From contig JBHJNL010000027.1 in NCBI GenBank assembly GCA_050330855.1, forward strand, positions 7,022-71,021: a stretch of 64,000 bases of DNA. The letters run 5' to 3'. The notes beneath the pieces were generated by a model that did not search any database, was not told the origin of the DNA, and saw only the letters and a list, made by a program, of their open reading frames with translations. The stretch comes from RCC1774 sp050330855 (GTDB lineage Bacteria > Cyanobacteriota > Cyanobacteriia > Thermosynechococcales > Thermosynechococcaceae). The translations under genes were made by a program, and so were the position numbers. Below are positions 52,336 to 60,428 of this stretch, piece by piece (position 1 is the stretch's first letter; every line of letters starts with the position of its first letter).

Positions 52336-54024
52336 TCACCCTACCTGTAGCCTACGCCAGCGATTGATAGCTGCAGCTAATTCAAATATCCGAAAGGTCG
52401 TCAAATCTCCCTGCGGGATGGTAGTGAGTATATCAAACCCCTCGGTTTCAATAAATGCGATCGCATCCCGCAAAATATCAGCAAACGACTGGTTCTGGGG
52501 CTGCAGCCAGAGCATAGTTGTCGCAATAGCCCGCAACTGCCCCACCTCGACCAACTGCTCCACCGCGCTCAGATCAAGGGCCTCTTTATCTAACACGATC
52601 GCATCGAGTCCCCTCACCTGAAACTTAATCGGCTTGCCTCGATGCTCAAGCCCCAAACTCTCTGGAGTGAGCTTTCGAGTTGCGATCGCACCAAATCGCT
52701 CCCCACCCTCATGGGAGCGTACCGTTGGATACTGCTTCACCAGCGCTTTTGCCTGCGCGGTGGCATCGTAGGGACAAAAATCATCTAAGGCAATCACCGT
52801 ATCCGCCTCATCAAAATAGTCACCACTGCCCCCCATCACCAAAATGCTGGAGACACCATATTCGGTATAAAGCTGCCGCACTTTATCCACTAGCGGCGTA
52901 ATCGGCTCTTTCTCTTTTGTGATCAGGGCTTGCATTCTGCGATCGCGAATCATCAAATTCGTCGCAGAGGTATCCTCATCTATCAGCAGCACCCTAGCCC
53001 CTAGCTCCAACGATTCAATAATGCTGGCGGCCTGGGAGGTACTGCCGCTGGCGTTCTGCGTCGAGAACTGAGTCGTCGAACGTCCTAGGGGCAAGTGATT
53101 AATAAAAGATGAAATATCAACCCCCGCCACGCTGCGGCCATCTTCGGCCCGAATCTTAACGGTATCGGCATGGGTCATCACCCGCTCTCGACCATCTCCA
53201 GGAATATGGTTGTAAACCCCGCGCTCAATTGCGTTGAGCAACGTAGACTTGCCGTGATAGCCACCACCTACAATGAGCGTCACCCCCGCCGGAATGCCCA
53301 TTCCTGTCACTCGGCCTTGATGGGGACAGTTAAATTCAACCCGCAACCGCTCTGGACTTTGGAACGGGACCGCCCCCACCAGTGGGCTATCATCCACCCC
53401 ACTCTGGCGAGGCAGCAGCGAACCGTCTGCGATGAAGGCAATCAGGTTCTGCTGGGGCAATTGCTGACGCAGCCAATCTGCATCTTCAGATATTTCAAGA
53501 TGTTTTCGCAAATGATTTGCATCGTATTGATCATAGTCCAGCAATTGAGCAACCAGCACAGGAAGCTGCTCGCAGAGCATTTCTACCGCCTGCTGTCCGG
53601 CAATGCGACGGCCAACGGCAGGGAGTCCCACAACAAAGCGGATTTCTACACCGTCATCTGTGATCAATACTGACGTGCGCTCAAGAATCTGTTGAGCAGG
53701 CATTACCATCGCGATCAAACCGCTATTCCCGGTGCCGCGATGCACTCGGATCGCTTGCATTCTTTGGCTAACCTGCCGTGTAAGATAGTCTCTCAGGGCA
53801 ATTTCACGACCGTCGTTGCAGTAGAGATCCGGCGGGAACTGCGCCAGCGTCTGCGGCACCTGCACCCGACACTGACTGGGGGTCGCAAAAGGATCCCCTT
53901 GAACGCGATCAGCCCAGAGCGTGAAGCCAGGGAAGTCATAGCAACCACAAATGGATTGATAAGCTTTATATCCACACTGGTCAAGCTGCAGCAGCTTTTG
54001 GCGCAACATTTGATGAGTAGTCAT
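52336..54024 (-). CDS. ABC-class predicted ATPase (COG3044 type)
   Basis: 562-residue protein of the ABC_ATPase family, a stand-alone ATPase with no membrane domain. The P-loop is VGGGYHGKSTLLNAI (GxxxxGKS), followed by an ABC-type signature-like SGSTSQAASIIESLE and Walker B RVLLIDEDTSATN, then a C-terminal family domain. Roles in RNA or translation have been proposed for relatives, but function in bacteria is unknown. It is divergent from the RRM gene across a 218-bp gap containing a perfect palindrome, so the two may be co-regulated. Confidence 0.85.
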   Translation of the reverse strand: MTTHQMLRQKLLQLDQCGYKAYQSICGCYDFPGFTLWADRVQGDPFATPSQCRVQVPQTLAQFPPDLYCNDGREIALRDYLTRQVSQRMQAIRVHRGTGNSGLIAMVMPAQQILERTSVLITDDGVEIRFVVGLPAVGRRIAGQQAVEMLCEQLPVLVAQLLDYDQYDANHLRKHLEISEDADWLRQQLPQQNLIAFIADGSLLPRQSGVDDSPLVGAVPFQSPERLRVEFNCPHQGRVTGMGIPAGVTLIVGGGYHGKSTLLNAIERGVYNHIPGDGRERVMTHADTVKIRAEDGRSVAGVDISSFINHLPLGRSTTQFSTQNASGSTSQAASIIESLELGARVLLIDEDTSATNLMIRDRRMQALITKEKEPITPLVDKVRQLYTEYGVSSILVMGGSGDYFDEADTVIALDDFCPYDATAQAKALVKQYPTVRSHEGGERFGAIATRKLTPESLGLEHRGKPIKFQVRGLDAIVLDKEALDLSAVEQLVEVGQLRAIATTMLWLQPQNQSFADILRDAIAFIETEGFDILTTIPQGDLTTFRIFELAAAINRWRRLQVG

Positions 54025-54134
54025 CGGTGTGAGGCCATTGATATCAACACTTTAAGACTGATGAGGCCAGCGCGAATTGACGTTTCAGTTGAGTTGCAGA
54101 GTCATTAAGCGATGACATTATCGAGGCGCAAAAT

Positions 54135-54152
54135 AATTGTGTTAACACAATT
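54135..54152. promoter_or_regulatory. Perfect 18-bp palindrome between divergent genes
   Basis: AATTGTGTTAACACAATT at 54135-54152 is a perfect dyad between the divergent ABC-class ATPase and RRM genes. Its core TTGTG-N4-CACAA is the same as in the palindrome upstream of the first antenna gene (4291-4306). Dyads of this kind are typical operators; the binding protein is unknown. Confidence 0.55.
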
Positions 54153-54242
54153 CTAGGGTTGTCTGATAGAAATCAGATAGAATACGGGTGGCTGAGTCTT
54201 GTCAGGCTTTGCAACTTCACTTTATTTTCAGGACTACAATCT

Positions 54243-54533
54243 ATGTCAATTTACGTCGGCAATCTATCCTACGATGTGGCCGAAGCAGATTTGAATTCTG
54301 CTTTTTCTGAGTATGGCACTGTCAAAAAGGCTAATGTCATCATGGACCGCGAGACTAATCGCCCCAGAGGCTTTGCCTTTGTCGAGATGAGCACAGATGC
54401 CGAAGAAGATGCGGCCATTGAAGCACTTGATGGAGCCGAGTGGATGGGACGCGACCTCAAAGTCAACAAAGCACGACCCAAAGAAAATCGTGGCGGTGGC
54501 GGTGGCAACCGTGGTGGTGGCTCCGGTTGGTAG
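54243..54533 (+). CDS. rbp: RRM-type RNA-binding protein
   Basis: Small RNA-binding protein of 96 residues: one RRM with RNP2 IYVGNL and RNP1 RGFAFVEM (residues 1-80), then a Gly/Asn/Arg tail (RGGGGGNRGGGSG). In cyanobacteria such Rbp proteins bind mRNA and are often cold-induced. The ATG at 54243 gives the family start (MSIYVGNLSY). Expression is perhaps controlled from the palindrome at 54135-54152, and there is a strong terminator 128 bases downstream. Confidence 0.9.
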   Translation: MSIYVGNLSYDVAEADLNSAFSEYGTVKKANVIMDRETNRPRGFAFVEMSTDAEEDAAIEALDGAEWMGRDLKVNKARPKENRGGGGGNRGGGSGW

Positions 54534-54661
54534 AGACGATGTATGAGCCAACGCCTTCAGCAAAACGGCTGTAAGGTTTTCTCTGCATAGACTCTCATAG
54601 AATCCCCGCTCAGTTAAAGAGCGACAGGGTCACAGCATTTTGCCCAAATGGGTTAGTTGCC

Positions 54662-54694
54662 AAAAAGAGAATGTCGCACGACATTCTCTTTTTT
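54662..54694 (+). terminator. Terminator after the RRM gene
   Basis: AAAAAGAGAATGTCG (54662-54676) pairs with CGACATTCTCTTTTT (54679-54693) across a very short loop; the arms end in A and T runs, so it can terminate in both directions. It sits in a 267-bp gap (54534-54800) in which no gene was seen. Confidence 0.85.
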
Positions 54695-54800
54695 GGTCCA
54701 TGGCAATGTTTATGGGTGCATTTCGACGAAACAGTGTAGAGTGCGCCCCATTCAATCAGGGGGGGAATAAGTACAAGGCACCATACTTTCCGGGGTAATC

Positions 54801-55631
54801 ATGGCTAAGGCTGACAAGACTGAACCACCTAAAAAAGAAGAACATCCCGGCAAAGGGAAAAAACAACCACCGGTCAAGAGTCCTCCCGTCACCGGAAATC
54901 TAACAACCGCCGTCAATCAACTCACAGACTGGAATATTGAGCAAATCCGTCCCCTCAAGCTGCTTAACTACGTGGGGTATGGGTTGCTGGTGCTATTCGC
55001 GTTTGATTTAGTTGAAATCTTTTCGGCTCCCAAACTCATGAACCCTGTCTGGGAGTTAGAGACGCTAGGGCAACTCACAGATCGCGTTGCCGTGCCACTG
55101 ATTGGGTTCGGACTGATTTTTGTGGGGGGACTTAAACATCGTCGTGATATTGAAATTTCATGGTTGAAGGCTCTGTCATGGGTGACGTTGCTGGCGGCGC
55201 TGGTCTTTTGGCTGTGGGTTCCGTTAGGGATTTTCAACACCGTTCGCATTCATCGGGACATTGATCGACAAATTACCGCTCAGCTTGAACAGCAAACTGA
55301 CAAAGCCCAAATGCAGGTCAGTGCGGTTAAAGAGCAGCTCAATAAGGTGTCTAGCCCCGAAGATCTCAAAATTTTCTTGAATCGCCTCAATCTCAAGGGA
55401 CAGGCTCAAGAAGCTAACGACAGGCAGGCAGTGGCCCCTATCAAATCCCAAATTGCCGCAATGCTCGATAATCAAGTCAGCAAAATCTCGCTGCAGGCCC
55501 AGAGCGCTCTCACCACTCAACAAACGTCTTTAATGAAGCGTTCCGTTAAATGGAATCTCACCAGCCTGGTGTCAGGCGCTTTGTTTTTTAGCCTTTGGCG
55601 AGGAACAGGCTGGGTCCGACAGCATCGATAG
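54801..55631 (+). CDS. HpsJ-family membrane protein
   Basis: 276-residue protein with a basic Pro/Lys-rich N-terminus (KKEEHPGKGKKQPP), three N-terminal hydrophobic helices (about residues 55-145), a coiled coil from about 150 to 250 and a final hydrophobic segment. Layout and the segment RDIDRQITAQLEQQTDKAQMQ match the HpsJ-like group named after a hormogonium polysaccharide locus. Function is unknown; the link to polysaccharide is by family name only. The lipoprotein protease gene starts 12 bases after its stop, so they are probably one operon. Confidence 0.7.
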   Translation: MAKADKTEPPKKEEHPGKGKKQPPVKSPPVTGNLTTAVNQLTDWNIEQIRPLKLLNYVGYGLLVLFAFDLVEIFSAPKLMNPVWELETLGQLTDRVAVPLIGFGLIFVGGLKHRRDIEISWLKALSWVTLLAALVFWLWVPLGIFNTVRIHRDIDRQITAQLEQQTDKAQMQVSAVKEQLNKVSSPEDLKIFLNRLNLKGQAQEANDRQAVAPIKSQIAAMLDNQVSKISLQAQSALTTQQTSLMKRSVKWNLTSLVSGALFFSLWRGTGWVRQHR

Positions 55632-55642
55632 CAACCCATAAT

Positions 55643-56827
55643 ATGCGGCTTTCAACCTTCCCTTTACTGCTACTGCTAACCGCCTGTAGCGCCCATCCGA
55701 CTTTTTCTTCTCGTCCGATCCCAGCCTATCGAGTTCCCTTTGAAGTCGCGGGGGAACACATTTATCTCAACGTTAGCCTCAATGGAACCTCGTCCCGCTG
55801 GTACGCCCTTGATAGTGGCTCTCAATATACGATCGTCAGTCAAAGTCAGGCTGCAGAGCTGTCCCTAACGCCCCAACAGAATATTCAAATCAAGGGAATC
55901 GGCACACAGCTTATCCCGGCAACGGTTGCTTCAGGGGTAACCCTGACCCTAGCGGGTGCGAACTGGAACACCGCTGAAGTGGTCGCCATGCCCCCTTCCT
56001 TCTTTTCGTCGCTACAGCAATATCTGGGGCGAGAGTTTAGCGGCATCATTGGATCCGATTTCTTTGACCGCTTTGTGGTGGAGGTAGATTACACAAATCA
56101 AACCCTACATCTCTACGATCCCAAGACCTACCGATACCAAGGGACAGGGCAACAGATTCCGCTGACGTTCAACCGGCAAAAACCCTACGTGAATGGGACC
56201 GTTCAGCTTACCCCCCAGCAGCAATTCAACGGTCAGTTTTTGATCGATTTAGGCAGTGGATCGGCCTTAGATCTGAATGAACCCTTGACGACGGAGGTCT
56301 ATCAGGAACTCAGCCGTCAGCCTGCGCTCCCTCGCTTAACGCTGGGGGTCGGGGGAGAGAAAGCGGTGCAGATTGGCCGAATGCAGCGTCTTGAAATCGG
56401 CGATCTCTCGATTAATGCGCCGATTACAGAGTTCTCGCTAGAGCAGCCCCCGCAGCAAAAAAAAATCTCAGGACGCATTGGTGGAGAAATTCTCAGCCAA
56501 TTCCGGGTGATTTTAAACTACAAACGCAAGCGTCTTATTCTAGAGCCTCAATCTTCAAGCAAGACCGATTACGACATGAGTGGGCTGTGGCTGAAAACAG
56601 AGGGGCCACCCTTTAAGCAGGTGCTGGTGGACCGAGTCTATGCCACGTCGCCAGCAGCGACGGCTGGCATAAAAGCGGGAGATCGCATCCTCTCCATTGA
56701 CGCTCAACAAAATTTATCGGTGAGTCAGGCAAGAGAACGTTTAAGCAGCCCTGGCGTGCGAAAGCTTCAGATCCAGCGAGACGGTCAGAAAAAGCAGATT
56801 CAGTTGACGCTCAAACCCCTAATTTGA
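55643..56827 (+). CDS. Lipoprotein aspartyl protease with C-terminal PDZ domain
   Basis: 394-residue exported protein: a lipoprotein signal peptide with lipobox LTAC, a retropepsin-like domain in which the first catalytic-type motif is ALDSGSQYTIV (DSG rather than DTG) and the second is LIDLGSGSAL, and a C-terminal PDZ domain (from about residue 305; ATSPAATAGIKAGDRILSID). Aspartyl-like/PDZ proteins of this kind are common in bacteria as envelope proteases; substrate unknown. The ATG at 55643 was chosen because it precedes the signal peptide. It overlaps the 3' end of the convergent sensor-kinase gene by nine bases. Confidence 0.82.
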   Translation: MRLSTFPLLLLLTACSAHPTFSSRPIPAYRVPFEVAGEHIYLNVSLNGTSSRWYALDSGSQYTIVSQSQAAELSLTPQQNIQIKGIGTQLIPATVASGVTLTLAGANWNTAEVVAMPPSFFSSLQQYLGREFSGIIGSDFFDRFVVEVDYTNQTLHLYDPKTYRYQGTGQQIPLTFNRQKPYVNGTVQLTPQQQFNGQFLIDLGSGSALDLNEPLTTEVYQELSRQPALPRLTLGVGGEKAVQIGRMQRLEIGDLSINAPITEFSLEQPPQQKKISGRIGGEILSQFRVILNYKRKRLILEPQSSSKTDYDMSGLWLKTEGPPFKQVLVDRVYATSPAATAGIKAGDRILSIDAQQNLSVSQARERLSSPGVRKLQIQRDGQKKQIQLTLKPLI

Positions 56828-58075
56828 GTCCTGCTGACCTTCGGGCAAGGTCCAGTAAAAGGTTGCACCTTGATTGGGGGCAGCTTTGTACCAGATTTGC
56901 CCCTGATGGCGATTAACGATACAGCGTGCCATGGTGAGACCAATGCCTTGACCTGCACTTTCTGCCGCAAAGGTTTGAAAGGGGGCAAACACCTGAGCAC
57001 GGTGGGCCGAATCGAAGCCGATGCCATTATCCGTCACGTAGTAAACGCGATGATCGAGGGTAGAGGGGGGATGGTCGGTTAATTCAGATAATCGACAGGT
57101 GCCCAGCTCAATGGTGGCAGACGGCCTAGATGAATTGCGCGTAAATTTGAAGGCGTTGCCCAGCAGGTGATCGAGCAGGATCCATAGCAGTCGGGAATCC
57201 CCTTTCACTAAAAGGTGGGGGGCAATTTCAACCTGCACCTGATGCTGGGGGTTCTGCTGCTTGAGTTGCGTGATAATCATCTGAGCTGTGGCGCTCAGAT
57301 CTACAGGCTGAAACTGCAGTGGGCTTTGGCTGAGTTGGGCCAACTGCAGCAGCCCTTCAAAAACCTCAGCCATTTGGTGGCTGTAGTCTTGAATCATATG
57401 GGTATAACGGGCAGACTTGGCGTCCCGATCGCCAACGCTAGCGCTCAACAGCACACAGGCGGTTTTAATCCCTGCCAGCGGGTGGCGGAGGTCGTGGGCA
57501 ATCGTATAGTTAAAGGCTTCTAAATCAGCATTGACGGCGGCGAGCTGCTGCGCTTGATGGTTGAGTTCTTGATTGGCTTGCTCTAGCTGCAGGGTTTGCT
57601 GACGCAAAATTTCATCGGCACTCTGTCGCTCGATGGCGTAGCGAATGGACCGGGTCAGTACCTCCTGGGTCACCTGCCCCTTGATCAAATAATCCTGAGC
57701 GCCCGCATGGACTGCGCGAGTGGCAAAGGCTTCGTCGTTTTGCCCCGTCAAAATCACAACGGGAATCGCAGGGAACTGTTGCTCTAGGGTTTCAACAGCC
57801 TGCAGTCCTTTGCTATCCGGTAGCGAAAGGTCGAGCAAGATCACGTTGACGGGTTGTCGTTTGAGGGTTGCGATCGCATCTTTAAGCCGTTCGACATGCA
57901 CTAATTGAAAAGCGTTGAGGTCAGAGGCCTTGACCGCCCCTAACATGCCTTGAATCAGAAATGCATCCCCTGGATTATCTTCAATTAGCAGAACGGCAAT
58001 GGGCGCATCTGTCGCGATATCTTGTTCAATCAGGGGCTGGGGCATGACAGAAGAATTAACCATGAGCGGCAACAT
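56819..58075 (-). CDS. Receiver-domain histidine kinase
   Basis: Hybrid signalling protein (418 residues from ATG 58075): receiver domain (about residues 25-145) with acidic IEDN, phospho-acceptor Asp in VILLDLSLPD and Lys in YLIKG, a coiled coil, a HisKA domain with the His in TIAHDLRHPLAGI, then a complete HATPase with NAFKFT, DNGIGFD and GQGIGLTMA. The start is uncertain (the frame is open from TTG 58090). It is the third gene of a run with the PAS kinase and the single receiver protein, all minus. Confidence 0.87.
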   Translation of the reverse strand: MLPLMVNSSVMPQPLIEQDIATDAPIAVLLIEDNPGDAFLIQGMLGAVKASDLNAFQLVHVERLKDAIATLKRQPVNVILLDLSLPDSKGLQAVETLEQQFPAIPVVILTGQNDEAFATRAVHAGAQDYLIKGQVTQEVLTRSIRYAIERQSADEILRQQTLQLEQANQELNHQAQQLAAVNADLEAFNYTIAHDLRHPLAGIKTACVLLSASVGDRDAKSARYTHMIQDYSHQMAEVFEGLLQLAQLSQSPLQFQPVDLSATAQMIITQLKQQNPQHQVQVEIAPHLLVKGDSRLLWILLDHLLGNAFKFTRNSSRPSATIELGTCRLSELTDHPPSTLDHRVYYVTDNGIGFDSAHRAQVFAPFQTFAAESAGQGIGLTMARCIVNRHQGQIWYKAAPNQGATFYWTLPEGQQDSN

Positions 58076-58090
58076 ATCACTAGTGAACAA

Positions 58091-58534
58091 TTAAAGAGAG
58101 GCCAGTTTAGGATGCTGGGGCAAAGAGGCCCGCAATAGCCAGAACTGCTCTAGGGACTTCATCATCGTCGTCGTGTCTTGAAGATTGAGAGGCTTAGTGA
58201 GATAGCAATTGGCATGTAATTGATAGCTGCGTAAAACATCGTCCTGGGCATGTGAGGTTGACAACACAATCACCGGGATATGAAGCAGATCGGGATCGGT
58301 TTTAATTGCCTCTAAGACCTCATGCCCACTCATTTGAGGGAGGTTGAGATCTAACAGAATCAGGTTAGGCAGTGGCGAAGTCCGAGAAGGCTGGTGGAGA
58401 AAGTGTAGGGCATCCTTACCATTCGTGACCTGATGCAAAACGGTGGCCGACCGCTGCTGAAAAGCATTGCTGATCAGGAATGCGTCTCCTGGATTGTCTT
58501 CTACTAATAAAATATGAATGGCCTGTTCGTTCAT
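58091..58534 (-). CDS. Stand-alone response regulator, Rcp1-like
   Basis: 147-residue single receiver domain with no output domain. Visible: acidic VEDNPGDA, phospho-acceptor Asp in LILLDLNLPQMSG, Ser/Thr in IVLSTSH, and Lys in YLTKPL. It resembles Rcp1, the partner of cyanobacterial phytochrome Cph1. It lies between two sensor kinases (58604 and 56819), 15 bases ahead of the downstream kinase ATG, and probably relays phosphate between them; the partnership is inferred from context. Confidence 0.87.
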   Translation of the reverse strand: MNEQAIHILLVEDNPGDAFLISNAFQQRSATVLHQVTNGKDALHFLHQPSRTSPLPNLILLDLNLPQMSGHEVLEAIKTDPDLLHIPVIVLSTSHAQDDVLRSYQLHANCYLTKPLNLQDTTTMMKSLEQFWLLRASLPQHPKLASL

Positions 58535-58603
58535 TGTTATTGTCAGATGCTGGGCTTAGGTTGCACCAAATCACCTGCAATTCAGACAGTGCGAGCGAAA
58601 TAA

Positions 58604-60259
58604 TTAGGATGTGAGGGGTTGCTTAGGTAGCGTAAAGCAAAAGATAGACCCCTGCCCCAGCTCGGATTCAGCCCACAGATTGCCCCCCAGTTGATCGACA
58701 ATTTTGCTGCAAATCGCTAACCCAATGCCGGTCCCAGGATATTCTTGTTTGGTGTGCAGTCGCTGGAAAATCAGGAAAATACGCTGGCATTGGTCTGGCT
58801 CCATACCGATACCGTTATCACGGATAAAAAAGAGCCATTGGTTGGCCTGCTCAATCACACCCACTTCAATCTTTAAGGGGCGATCGCTGCGGTACTTAAT
58901 GGCATTGCCCAATAAATTTTGCCAAAGCTGCTGAAGCTGCCGTTGGTCACCGATAATCGTGGGCAAGGGAGCCAGATTGATCACGGCCTCACTCTCGGCA
59001 ATCGCTACCTGTAGATTGGCCTTAGCCATCTCTACGACCTCATTGCAGTCGACAGGCACAAGCATATTGCGCTGGGTTCCCACCCGTGAATAGGTCAATA
59101 AATCATCAATGAGCTGCTGCATCCGGTTGGCCCCGTCCACCGCGAAACCAATCATTTTGTCAGCATCGGCGTCGAGCTGACCGCCATAGGTCTGAGCCAA
59201 AAGCTGGGTAAAGCTGGTCACCATCCGCAATGGTTCTTTCAAGTCATGGGAGGCAACATAGGCAAATTGTTCTAGCTCTTGGTTAGAGCGGACTAACTCG
59301 GTATTGGCCTGTTTGAGCTGCTGTTCGATTTGTTTCAGCTCTGTGACATCAATCATGACGGCTAAAAAGCGCTCTACTTGATTGTGGGCATCTCGCTCAG
59401 CGATCGCAGAGAGAAGCACATCTAGAATTTCGCCGGTTTTCGTCACGAACTGATAGGACACATTTTGCAAAAATCCCTGCTCGTCAAACCGGGGCAAATA
59501 TAGTTCCAAAGCATCCTGCTGTGACGCTGGCGTTAAGAATTCAAGAGAAGGGCGACCCAGCACGTCTTGCCGCTGGTAACCCAGCTTTTCTAGCCAGTAA
59601 TTGCTGACGCTCATCAAGCGTCCCTCTGTGTCAATGGAATGCAGCATCACTGGCGTGTTTTCATAGATCGCCCGATAGCGGGCTTCACTTCGTTTTAGAG
59701 AATCTTCGGCCTGTTTGCGATCGCTAATATCGCGGGCCACCCAAAGCACAGATTGCTCAGTCATCGGTGAAACACTTGCGGTAAACCAGCGTTCACGATT
59801 CGCGATAGAAAGCTGATATTCAAGCTCAATGGTTTGCCCGGTCACTAATACCTTCTGCATTTTTTGTCCCCAGGCGTCATCTTCACTGTCCCAGAGATAC
59901 TGAACCGTTTGACTGGTGAAGTTACCATTGACGCCCTCTAGTGAAGCAGTAGGGGCCATCTCAATGCCTGAAATGACATCGTCCTGGATCTGGCAAATCA
60001 GCACGACGTCATTCATCGCTTCAAAAACAGATCGCATCTGTTGTTCTGAGCTACGGAGTCTAGCCTCTAAGCGTTTGCGATCGCTCATATCTCGCTGCCG
60101 GATAAAATACACCAGCAGTAGAGGAATGGAGTAGTAGGCCAGAGTCGGCAGATATTCTGACGCCCCATGCAACCACAACAGCGATGGCTGCCAGAGATAG
60201 AAGTGCCCGTGGGAGATATAGCACCAAGAAACCAGGATGCTCTGCAGAAAGTCCAGCAT
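58604..60259 (-). CDS. PAS-domain histidine kinase with truncated ethylene-receptor-like N-terminus
   Basis: 551-residue sensor kinase from ATG 60259 (AAGGG six bases upstream). The first 55 residues read like the start of the ETR1/SynEtr1 ethylene-binding domain, with SHGHFYLWQP and LAYYSIPLLLVYF, but the second and third helices with the Cu ligands are missing and the sequence passes straight into RQRDMSDRK. Two PAS domains follow (about residues 75-185 and 195-320), then HisKA with ASHDLKEPLRM and HATPase with NAIKY, DNGIGM and GTGIGLAI. It starts the three-gene signalling run 58604-56819. Kinase activity is expected from the intact catalytic part. Confidence 0.85.
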   Translation of the reverse strand: MLDFLQSILVSWCYISHGHFYLWQPSLLWLHGASEYLPTLAYYSIPLLLVYFIRQRDMSDRKRLEARLRSSEQQMRSVFEAMNDVVLICQIQDDVISGIEMAPTASLEGVNGNFTSQTVQYLWDSEDDAWGQKMQKVLVTGQTIELEYQLSIANRERWFTASVSPMTEQSVLWVARDISDRKQAEDSLKRSEARYRAIYENTPVMLHSIDTEGRLMSVSNYWLEKLGYQRQDVLGRPSLEFLTPASQQDALELYLPRFDEQGFLQNVSYQFVTKTGEILDVLLSAIAERDAHNQVERFLAVMIDVTELKQIEQQLKQANTELVRSNQELEQFAYVASHDLKEPLRMVTSFTQLLAQTYGGQLDADADKMIGFAVDGANRMQQLIDDLLTYSRVGTQRNMLVPVDCNEVVEMAKANLQVAIAESEAVINLAPLPTIIGDQRQLQQLWQNLLGNAIKYRSDRPLKIEVGVIEQANQWLFFIRDNGIGMEPDQCQRIFLIFQRLHTKQEYPGTGIGLAICSKIVDQLGGNLWAESELGQGSIFCFTLPKQPLTS

Positions 60260-60428
60260 GATCGCCCTTGCGTTCAACGTCTTTGGCTGTAGAGTACACC
60301 GCTAGGGCAAGAACTATACTCATCGGTGAGATGTAAACAATCTCAGCCAAGGGTGGCGATCTCACAGTACTCGTGCTGCAATAGAATCTAAGGCTGTCGA
60401 GGTCGTGCAGGTGCCAGATGCAGGTGAT

